Origin: Meghimatium bilineatum
Taxonomy: Eukaryota > Mollusca > Gastropoda > Stylommatophora > Philomycidae
DNA: 64,000 bases
Reading direction: 5' to 3'
NCBI GenBank assembly: GCA_034231615.1
Contig: CM067302.1
Coordinates: 11,708,820 to 11,772,819 of the forward strand
Shown here: positions 1 through 11,200 of the stretch, piece by piece
How positions within the stretch are numbered: position 1 is the first letter of the stretch
Layout of the letters: the number at the start of each line of letters is the position of its first letter
Position numbers and translations under genes: made by a program
Notes under the pieces: generated by a model
Told to the model about the DNA's origin: nothing
Seen by the model: the letters and a program-made list of their open reading frames with translations, nothing else
Database searches by the model: none

Positions 1-466
1 TAATGTGATAGTCATCTTGTGTTGGTGTTTGTGGCTTTCTTATTGACTTGATCATCTGTTTTTTCTATTGGTAGGTGATTGGTATATCTGGTTGGTCTTC
101 GGCAGCACCTTCCTTAGCCAGTTGGTCTGCTTTTTCATTTCCTGGTATTCTACAGTGAGAGGGTATCCACTGCATAGTTACCCTATACTGGTAAGACAAT
201 TCGCTAAGTAGTTTTTTCAAGTCTGTTAGTTTTCCAGACTGGAGAGCTTGAAGCACTGACCTTGCATCTGTCAGGAATACCACAGGCTGTAGGTCAGAGT
301 TGGAGTTCACCGGTTTTTTTTAGCTGCCACACTAATTGCCTGGATTTCTGCATCATAATTATTGCAGAATTTTCCTGTTGGTGTTCTGATTGTATCTCTA
401 GGCTTGTGTGGATATTCTATATATACACCTGCACCTCCATTCCTCACAGCATAATGTGCTGACCCA
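1..466 (-). mobile_element. LINE-I fragment, RNase H region, 5'-truncated, runs off left edge
   Basis: Read on the minus strand this stretch encodes the RNase H part of the same element that is nearly complete at 7928-11976, including the IPSHC and GNEKADQLAKEGA signatures. Bases 1-300 match about 11330-11660 of that copy almost base for base. The homology starts abruptly near 466 at the position equivalent to the DGSAQ segment, so the copy is 5'-truncated. A small deletion or frame break lies near 310. Its 3' tail lies outside the window. Confidence 0.85.
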
Positions 467-494
467 CCACAAGTGATCAAATTTCTGACATTTG

Positions 495-1790
495 ACAATA
501 AAATGATCAATATGGCAACCCTATACTTCTCAAGATAATACATGAAAGAATTAAGAACAAGATAGACATGGAGGTCGGTGAAGAACAATTCGGTTTTAGG
601 AAAAACAAAGGAACCAGAGAAGCTATACTGAGTATCCGGCTAGTGATAGATAAATATATAGAAGTCCAAAAAAGTATCTATATTTGCTTCATAGACTACA
701 GCAAGGCCTTTGACAGAGTCCAACATGAAAAATTAATCAAATGTCAAATTAATAATAATCAAATTATTCAAGAAATAGGCATAGATGGAAAAGACATCAG
801 GCTGATTAGAAATATATATTGGGAACAAACTGCATCAATAAGGTGTGAAAACAGCTACTCACCGTACATAGAAATAAGAAGAGGGGTAAGACAAGGATGC
901 ATTTTATCACCAAGCCTATTTAATATCTACACAGAGAATATCTTTAAAAATATAGAAGAAATACCAGGACTCAAGATCAATGGGAAAATAATAAACAACA
1001 TTAGATATGCAGATGACACTGTTCTTTTAGCAGAAAGTGAACATGAACTACAAAGACTAATAGATCAAGTCAATAAATCAAGTAATGTATATGGACTGGA
1101 TATAAACATTCAAAAAACAAAAACCATGATAATCAGCAAAAACACAGAAGAACAGGAGGTAAACATAAACATACAGGGAGAGAAACTACAACAAGTAAAA
1201 CAGTATCAATATCTTGGACACATAGTCACAAATGATGGCAGATGTGAAACAGAAGTTAAAAGGAGAATAGGAATGGCTAAAAGTACCTTCAATGACATGA
1301 GGAAATTATTAATATCTAAACAAATTACAAACAAGTTAAAAAGGAGAATTATAAAATGCTACATCTATTCCATATTAATGTATGGCTCAGAAACATGGAC
1401 ACTAAATAAACAATTAGAAGATTAAATTGATGCCTTTGAGATGTGGGTATATAGAAGAATAGGGAGAACATCATGGAAAGAGAAGAAAACAAATAAAGAG
1501 GTGCTAAAAACACTTAATATGAAGAAAGAACTACTAAGAGAAATAAAGATCAGGCAAATAAAATACTTTGGACACATTAAAAGACATGACACCCTATTGA
1601 AGACCTTACTTGAGGGTAAAGTCAAAGGGAAGCGAGCAAGAGGTAGGCAGAGATACAAGTGGGAGAGTAACATTACACGATGGACAGGTTACAGTCTAGC
1701 AGAGTGCACCACCAAGACAAGAGATGTTGGAGATACGTTTCAGCCAACCTTCGTTGCGGAGACGGCACTTGTTGATGATGATGATGGCAA
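495..1790 (+). mobile_element. LINE-A fragment: reverse transcriptase and C-terminal tail
   Basis: The translation shows non-LTR reverse transcriptase blocks in order: EEQFGFRKNKGTREA, FIDYSKAFDRV, GVRQGCILSPSLFNIY, and the catalytic YADD box at about 1006-1017. These are followed by the GSETWT segment and the RQIKYFGHIKRHD and GKRARGRQR tail. One in-frame TAA at 1423-1425 interrupts the frame, which resumes at once and continues to about 1790. The endonuclease half is missing. The copy ends in a short GAT run. Related degraded copies lie at 42550-43110 and 49810-50085. Clade assignment (RTE-like or related) is uncertain. Confidence 0.88.
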
Positions 1791-1880
1791 CCCTGCAATG
1801 TTAGTAGTCACTACAATTATGGGAGGTCGAAGTTCATGTAACCCTCTCAAAATGACATTTTCCGAGGCTAATTATACATG

Positions 1881-2052
1881 ACTTAAGTGGAGAAGTAGGA
1901 ACAAATAGAAATAGAGCTAAGCCGGGAACAAATAGAGATCAAATAGAGCTAAGCCAGAGTGGTTTTTTTAAAAAACAATTTGCACCAATGGAGCTCTCAC
2001 ACGTTGAAGTGGTAAAAATGTGACTGCTTGACTAGAAAACAAGTCTTTACCC
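1881..2052 (+). promoter_or_regulatory. Presumed 5' leader or promoter region of MESD
   Basis: This is the only non-repeat stretch between the LINE-A tail and the MESD start codon, so promoter and 5' UTR must lie here or be separated by an upstream exon. It contains an imperfect duplication built on the phrase AATAGAGCTAAGCC (about 1908-1955). No clear TATA box or initiator can be defended. Confidence 0.3.
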
Positions 2053-2268
2053 ATGGTTTATATATCGTTCGCCCTGTCCGGCACCAGAATCATGTTTCAT
2101 AGGAATGTGTTGTTTCTTCTTGTTATTCTGGTATATTTAAATATATCTATAACTATAGCAAAGAAAGATAAACACAGTAAAGGCAACGACGAGTCAGAAA
2201 AATGGAAGAAGAAAGACGTAAGAGATTATAACGATGCTGATGTGGAGCGCCTCTTGGAACAGTGGGAG
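2053..2268 (+). CDS. MESD: MESD exon 1 (coding part)
   Basis: It encodes the signal peptide and the conserved DYNDAD segment. The donor GT is at 2269 directly after a complete GAG codon (phase 0). ATGs at 2053 and 2092 are in frame. The second sits immediately before the run FHRNVLFLLVILVYL and is the likelier start. Confidence 0.92.
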
Positions 2269-5200
2269 GTAGGGTGAAAAATACGGTTGTTTAGGCCTGC
2301 TTGATATAGTACTTGTTATTAAATGCCATGAAAGTATGCCTATAATAATACTCAGTACTGTGGGCCTACCAGTCATCATTACTTTACTCTTGTGCCAAGC
2401 TTGACACATGGCAGATTTCATAGTTCGGTGAAAGTACAGAATAGTTCTCCTGCTGTGCTATATATAATAAATAGCACCACACTGTTGACAATTTTAACTA
2501 TCCAACGTCATGGGTTCCCGTGTAACACCAATCAAAATAATGGCTGCCGTGACATCACATCCCGACAATCCCACAGTTCAACTTTAGACACAGACAAACT
2601 TATGCATAATCTATTTGTTTTCCAATTTACACATTTTTTACAATTTCCTATTATTTGTGGTGAGCGATCAGTATTTCTGCCCGCTACACATGGAGCAAGG
2701 TGCGCGCACATATTAGAAATATTATTTCTAATCCTATCCTTATTCTAAGTACTTACCATAAGCTTGCCAAACCACACAACAAAGGTCAGGTAACACCTCG
2801 AAGCTAGAGCAAAGGTCACAGCGGAGAACTATAATGTACTTCAGCCCATAGTTCTCCATGCTTGTCAATCAACAGACACTGAGACAGTACAGTACAGATG
2901 GTTGTTTCAGATCGTTTGTTTTCATACCAGTTGTTGTGATTTCTTTTTCGATAGTTCTTTTCAGTGTTGGTTTTTATCTTCCCCTTTTTCTCTTGCCTCT
3001 TGGTGACCATGTAAAGACTTAACGTGGTATTCTGTCTTCATTAATTCTGAGTGAGTGACCGATGTATGCCACGCATGTGGCATGTGGTTGCATCTGTGGG
3101 TCTCACCAATGGCCCACTATGTGTCAAAATGTTGTTGTCGGTTTGTTTTTATTCAGGCTGTAGGCATGACCTTCTATCGATAAATATATATATATAAGAG
3201 CTCTTGACTATTTGGAAAACATGCAAAGTTGAGCAGGGCCGTAGATATAATCTCCCTAAGGGAGGTTTTATTTTTGTGCCAGGACATGTGAGAGTCCGGG
3301 GTAATGAAAGAGCAGATAGGTTGGTCACACACGTGGCTACTATTGACGTTGGTGGATTGATGGATCTGGCAGACATTTTGAACACCCTATGGGAAAACAC
3401 ATGAACAAATGACTATACGTGACTATGACTCTTGTTCCATGACTAGAATGGTGGAGCTTGGTTTGAAATGTGGTGTCGCTAGAAAGGAGCGGTTACATGG
3501 GCAAGAAAGAATTATGGTCAATCAACGGCGCACTGGGACCGTGAGTCAACGTGTAATGGCGGATACACTCAAGAAAAGATCTGAGCACCTATGGACTTGT
3601 CCAGAATGCAGCGATAAATGATCCAACGACTGACTAACTCAACATGTTATGTTGTTATTTATCACTTCTACTTAAATTATTGTTGCGGGTGTGGATTAAT
3701 TTGCTGTATTCTTGCATATTTTGTGTTTTACAGGAATCGGATGATGATAAACTGGAAGAGGATGAATTGCCAGAGTGGAAAAGAGAACCGCCAAAGATTG
3801 ATTTGACACACATTGATCCACAAGATCCGGAAGGTTTTCTCAAGATGTCCAAGAAGGGACGGACACTGATGATGTTTGCTACAGTCTCAGGTCCAGAATT
3901 GCCTATCTGTGTTCAGTTTGTTTGTTCTTTTGTTTGATTGGAATATCATTATATCTAAAGTTTCAATTTGTTAATACTGAATCTTTCAGGATATCTGAAT
4001 TGATTCTTTCATGGGTGTCTAGTTTATCAATGCTAGATTATTTCATGGGTCTAGTTTGTTACTGTTAGATTATTTCCTGGGTGTCTAGTTTGTTAGTGTT
4101 AGATTATTTCCTGGGTGTCTAGTTTGTTAGTGTTAGATTATTTCCTGGGTGTCTAGTTTGTTACTGTTAGATTATTTCCTGGGTGTCTAGTTTGTTACTG
4201 TTAGATTATTTCATGGGTGTCTAGTTTGTTACTGTTAGATTATTTCCTGGGTATCTAGTTTCATATTATGATAGTTCCAACTATCATAGAATAGTTGTGA
4301 TTCATATAACCAACCCTAAATATAACCCCAACTATGATAAATAAAAGTGATATGTTTATTTGATCATATATGATTATATCTGCATAGTGCACAGATGACC
4401 AATGATTATGTTTTTATAATGAATAAATAACCCATGATTCTGTCTGTATAATGAGCAGATAACCCATGATTATGTCTGTATCATGAGTAGATAACCCATG
4501 ATTATGTGGGTTTATGTTTTATTTTATCAAACACAATTGTATTTTATGTCCTATGAATGTGGCGAAGGGAGATAATGTTTGCTTGTTCCTGTTTGTTTTT
4601 GCAGGAAATCCCACAGAGCAAGAGACAGAGGTGATCTCCAGCTTGTGGCACAGCAGTCTGTTCAATGCTCACTTTGAAGCACAGAGGTCAGCAAGATTGA
4701 TTATTTCCATAATATATCTAATTACGTAAAACACAGTTTTTAGAGCGTTCTACTTAGACATGACGGACTATCACTAAAACTAGGGGGTAGTGATAGTCCA
4801 TCGTGTCAAAGTGGAGTGCTCTAAAAACCTGTGTTTTACGTAAGTACAATTGTTGTTACGTTTCACGCAGTATTACCATATATTGATTGTCGTATCTGTA
4901 ATAAAATTCTGTTCATCTTGTTTTAACACTTTGCTCACCAGCAATCCAGAGTGTACTTGTCCACTATTACCGAGGGTGTACACAAAATTTCATACATTGA
5001 CATCACCGTCTTTAAAAATTCATATAAAATCGATCTAGCACAAGAGATTCTTGAAACTTCCTGTGTCGTAACAACTGTTTGCACTTTCTGAATGAATTTG
5101 AAAGCTCCAGAGTTATTTCATGCTCAAAATGCTACTTATCATAATGCTAGACCTAGATTTACATTAATTTCTATATATCATACAATGTTACCTTTGAAAT

Positions 5201-8200
5201 CTCCCGATATTTATTGATAAAAACTAATCTTCGATGTCTATATCTGTATTCCAGACGTGCTGCTATTTTTTAGTGACATTATTGCAATGGGTATTACCAT
5301 TTTTTCGATCTATAATAGCGCTTTCGACAATTGTCGAAATTGGTCAGCAAGGATCAATAACGGAAATTCATCTATCATCAAAATTGGTCAGGAAAGTGTT
5401 AATGAATTCACTCTTTGTTTTGCTGAGTAATGTCCACACTGTCAGGCAAGCCTGATCGATGAACTCCCCCATTGTATGAAACTCTTCTTTGGTTCCATAT
5501 ATTTTTGCTTACAGGGTTGCGCCGTTGGGTCAGTACGTCTCTCTCAATTGTTCATACTGGGGACAGTTCTGCAGAATATGTTCAGGGGTTTGTTCAGTCT
5601 GTTGTGTCCTGTCCTTAGGCAAAGTATGGTGACCTGTCCCTGCTGATTTAGGTAGTGGTAGGCATACCGCAATGTGATGGTACCCACAGAAGTACAGTTC
5701 TGCTCTATTTTGCTTACTCTTTTGTATCACACTGTATCAGACACCCACCCACTAAATCTGTCACACTGTATCAGACACCACCCACTAAATCTGTCACACT
5801 GTATCAGACACCACCCACTAAATCTGTCACACTGTATCCGACACCCTCCCACTAAATCTGTCACACTGTATCAGACATGCACCCACTTCATTTTCTATCC
5901 ATCTTCCTAACCCACTTCATTTTCTAATACCTCTGTCCATCTCCCAAATCGCCTTCATTTTCTAAAGCCTCTGTCCATCTCCCAAATCTCCCTTCCTTTT
6001 ATAAAACCCTATACATCTCCCAAATCTCCTTCATATTCTAAGACCTCTATCCATCTCCCACATCAACTTCCTTTTTTTATCCATCTTCCAAGCGCACTTT
6101 CTTTTCTAAGACATCTGTCCATCTCCCAAATCTTTATTATCTAATATATCTACTGTATCCATCTCCCTAATCTCCATTTTCTATCAATTTTTCAAATCCA
6201 CTTCATTTTTGAAAACCTCTATGTGCTGTCCATCAACTTTTTCATCTCTACCTCTTTCTCCCAGACGTCTTCACTCTCTTTGAACTAAATCCAGCCACCC
6301 AAATCTCTAAGACCATTCACTCCATCATCAGATATGTCGTTGGGAGCAACAGGGTGCTGTTTATGTTGAAAGATGGAGCCAAGGCTTGGGAGATTCGAAA
6401 CTTCTTGGTGCAACAGGAGCGATGTGAGGAAGTCTCTATTGAAGGTCAGAGCTATCCAGGAGCAGGAGCAACCAATGTGAGTCTTTGTAATTATCTGTCA
6501 CTTTTTGTGAGTCCACCATCATGTCTCTTGATATGCATCTATTTATCACTTGATGTGTGTCCGTGTCACTTTATGTGTTCATCTGTCACTTTATGTGTAG
6601 CTAGCTGTCTGTCCATCTGTGTCATTTGATATGTATCCGGTGTTGCTTTATGTGTACATGTGTGTGTCCATCTGTCAGCTTGTATGTCTATTTGTCACTT
6701 TATGTGTCCTTCTTTACAGTAAAAAAAGAGTGCATCATCTTGTGAAAATAGAAATGCTGCAGCCCATCAGCGGAGAGTAGCTAGAAAGAACAAACTCCTT
6801 CTACAGTTGTCATTCCATGCCCATAATATCCAAGAATGTTTGCAGCTTGAATAGTGCTCATTAGTGAACTAATAGGCATGGACATAACTCTAACTGAATT
6901 TTCAAAAGTGGATGTAACAAATAGTCTCCATCATTTGTGATGGATGAACACACACAATTACAGTGAAACCTCGGTTTTTGTTGCAGACTTCGGTTATCGT
7001 CGCTTTTGATTTTTTTCCACTAATAATTTGTATGTTTTTGTCAGTTGTCTCAGATTTCATCCATAAGTTTGGGGGTGAGGATGTAGAAGAGTTAGTAAAT
7101 GACCATAGTGAAGAACTCACCACTGATGAGCTGCAATACCTTCACCTAGAAGAGCAATAGATGGCAGATGTAGAAGTTGCTTCAGATGAGAAGGTAGAGA
7201 CGGGTGTATGCGACCTGTTCAAAGATTAGGACATCTTCATGAAACAACACTGGAATCAAAACTCTATGGGACACTGTCAGTTAGTCAGTTAGTCGTCGGA
7301 TCATCATCACTGCAAACTGGACACATCCATAGTTGCTCCGATCTCTCCTTGAGTGTATCCGCCATCACACTTCTGCTGACAGTACCGGTCCTATGCTGGT
7401 TGACCATCATTCTTCTGCGCCCTCCAAAATGTTCACCTCTAGCAACACCGCATCTCAATCCCTGATCTTTAATCCTAGCCATTGAAAAGGAATCATCATC
7501 CACATTCGTCTCACTCTCGCGTGTTATATCTCTTAAGGAGTTCAAAACGTCAGTGCGATCCATTGCCCCATCGCCCTTTGCCACAATCGCACACGATGCC
7601 AGTTGATCCGCTCTTTCATTGCCTCGAACGCCCACATGTCCCGGCACGAAAATAAATGGGACACTGTATGAACTACAAAAGACAGTGAGTTTTATTAAGG
7701 AGACAGAATTACAGATATAGACATGTTTCAAGTGAACGAAAGAAGAAGAAGAAGGACATCTCCATGTATAGTATGGTACAAGGGTGTATGCGACCTGTTC
7801 AAAGATTAGGACATCTTCATGTATAGTATGGTACAAGAGTGTATGCGACCTGTTCAAAGATTAGGACATCTTCATGTATAGTATGGTACGGGGGTTTATG
7901 GAAAAGAAGTAACTCAGACAAAGCTGTCTCCATCGAGACCAGCACCGTGCAGAGGTGATGGGGCTTAGTTCAGCCATCAGGGGCTGGAAACTAAGACTGG
8001 TCGGGCAGTCCCACTCGAGCAGGACCATAGTCCTGCCCTAGTAAGCAGAGTGCTGAAGACGGAGGCATCCAGCCAAAAGGCGCACAGATAATCAGGATGC
8101 CACGCACAAAACACAATGGAAACATGTCTACATCTATAAATAGTTATGGTGCCTGCCCTGTGGCGGACGTTCAGGCAGGGACGGTGCCGGGCCCTATACC

Positions 8201-11200
8201 TCGAAAGGGCCCAACCTCAGTTACTGGAAGTCCTTCTCAATTGCCCCGAGGAGCCAGGAGGCAAGGGAATAGAGCTACTGGCCAAACAAACAAACGACCA
8301 ATAAAAATAATGCACTGGAATGCTGAGGGTGTCAACAGTAAAAGAGATAGATACAGCAAAAAATTGGAACTTGAAAATGTCCTCAGTGAAGAACAAGTTA
8401 ACATATGCTGTATCCAAGAAACACACCTCAGCAGCGACATAGCCTTCAAAATCAGAGGCTACCAGTGCTACCGATGTGACCGAAAGGACAGGCGAAAGGG
8501 TGGAATTCTGACACTTGTTAAAAACAATATCAGCGCATGTCAGCTGGAAGTATATATGGAAGGGGCAGAATACCAGATGCTCCACCTAAAAACAGACAGT
8601 GCAGAATTCCACCTCCTGAACTACTACTGCCCAAATGATAAACCATTGGCACTAGACACAATTCCAGACAAAGAGAGACTTATGGTGTGTGGTGACTTCA
8701 ACAGCCACTCTCAGAGCTGGGGCTACGATCATATCGACAAGAGAGGTGAGGAACTTGAGAGCTGGCAGGATGAAAATAATCTCATCCGTATTAACCAGCC
8801 AGCTGACTCACCAAACTTCTACTCGAGAGCATGGCACACCACCTCTACACCAGATCTGGCATTCCACTCACCAGGCCTGGAATGGAACATCACACGTGTT
8901 GTTGGAAAGCAGCTTGGGGGTAGTGACCACAGACCAGTATTTCTGGAAATCCACAATGAATTTACCAAGGACAGCAGCACGCTCACTAGGTGGAACTATA
9001 AGAGGGCAGACTGGAAAATGTACCAGCATTTAACCAGTGTTCTAGCTAAGGACATGAACTTGGACAAAGACATCAATAGAGCAGTGAGTGAATTTAATAA
9101 ATGTATACTACATGCTGCTAGTAAAACCATACCCAGGGGAGCACGCAAAAACTACAAACCCTACTGGAATGATGAACTGGAAAAGCTGCAAAATGAGATG
9201 GAAACATCTAGACAGCAGGCTGAGAACAGACCTAGCCAAGAACATCACAACAAATATCAGCAAACAAAGGCTAAATTTCAAAGAGCCAAGTTACAAGCCA
9301 GACGGAGTAGCTGGAAAGAAAAAACAGAGTCGCTGAACCTAGAAAGAGATACTAGGAAATTATGGAAACTTGTAAAACAACTAAATGATGAAGGTACAGG
9401 GAGAAATACCAGGATCACACTTTATAAAGATAGAGACATTTTAACAGGTAAACATGCAGCTGATTACTTTGCAGATTCCTTTGCAGAAGACAATAACATC
9501 AAAGTCAGCCCAGACAAACAACAGGAGGTTCGAGAGAACCAGCAAAACATTGGACAAGGCGAACCTATACCTGAAGTCATGGAGGCACCAATCACAATGA
9601 GAGAACTGGAGCATGCAATATCCAAATTGAAAATGAAAAAGTCCCCTGGAGCTGATGGAGTGTCCAATGAAATGATTAGAAACCTGGGAATTGCAGCAAG
9701 AGCAAAGCTACTGCAGATCTTTAACACAAGCTGGTCCACGGGTAATGTACCACAGGCGTGGAGAGAAGCAATAATGATACCACTCCTCAAATCAGGAAAA
9801 GATGGCAACACAGTCTCCAACTACAGGCCCATCAGCCTCACAAGCTGTCTATGCAAAACAATGGAACGCATTATCAATCTTAGGATGCAGTGGTACCTTG
9901 AAAGTGAAAACCTTCTGGTATCACAGCAAGCAGGTTTCAGACAGTGCTACTCTACTGAAGATCAGGCAACCTACCTCTCCCAAGAGATTGAGGATGCCTT
10001 CCAAGAAAAGAAACTGGTACTAGCAGCATGGATAGACCTCAGGAAAGCATTTGATAAGGTCTGGAAAGAAGGGCTCCTAAAGAAATTGCGAAATTGCAGG
10101 GTTAGCTCAAGAATGTACAAATGGGTAAAAACATACCTGCATAATAGAAGAGCTAGGGTACAATTAGATGGTCGCAAGAGCAAGAAGGTTCTACTGCGTC
10201 ATGGAGTCCCCCAGGGAGGAGTCCTGTCGCCCACACTTTTCTTGGTTTACATCAATGACCTAGTTGCTGAACTACCACACGGGATCAAAGTGGCAATGTA
10301 TGCTGACGACCTGGTGATCTGGTGCACAGAAGAACATGCGACAGTGGCCACTAAACAAATACAAAGAGCTATCGATGCCCTAACCTTATGGCCTAATAGA
10401 TGGTGCGTCAGCATTAACACAGATAAGTGCAGCACTACACTTTTTACCCTCTCACCAAAACAAAAAGCCGGTCATATTAAAATAGATGGAGAGCTCTTGA
10501 AAGAAGACAAACAACCCACATACCTCGGAGTTACTTTTGATGATAAACTGACATGGAAGCAGCACATAAACAAAGCAACAACAAAAGCCAGGAGGAAGTT
10601 AGCTATCCTGAGAAAACTAAGTGGAACCACATGGGGAGCCAGTGGGAATATACTCAGTAAAGTTTACCAGCAAGGCATAAGACCACACCTGGAATATGGT
10701 TCAGCAGCATGGTGTCCTGCATCAAACACCACATTACAAGATCTAGATAAAGTGCAAAACCAGGCACTTAGAATAATGTTGGGAGCAATGAAATCAACAC
10801 CCATAACAGAGATGCAGAAAATGGGAAGAATGCAAACACTTGGCGAACGCAGAGACACAAAGTACTAATTCAGGCAGAAAAGTTTCATTGTATGCCAAGT
10901 CATCCAATGAAGGAGAGATTCCAAAATCTAGCAATGGGACGACTGAAAAGAAGCAGCTTTATCCATCAAGCTAAACGACTCCGCAGACAACTTACAGACC
11001 TACCTGAAGTTGACAGCCCCTTAAGGCCTGTACCAGAACAAACCCCGTGGAGTGAAAGGCATGGAATGCCAATATACATTCAGACCCATGTGAAAGGAAT
11101 ACTAAGCGAGGACGAACAGAACAGTGTGCAGCGAAGGACAGTCACCCTCAGTTTCCTGGATGAGGAATATCCACAAGATATATGGGTCAGAGTATACACA

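Larger units (their letters stand above)
7203..7915 (+). repeat. 55-bp repeat block split by LINE insertions
   Basis: GTGTATGCGACCTGTTCAAA followed by GATTAGGACATCTTCATG recurs at 7206, 7784 and 7839 (55-base spacing for the last two). The first unit is separated from the others by a LINE-I tail at 7241-7752. The array must therefore have existed before that insertion. Confidence 0.8.

Noticed and set aside
8217-10858. Minus-strand frames within LINE-I
   Set aside because: Shadows of the strongly supported plus-strand endonuclease-RT frame.
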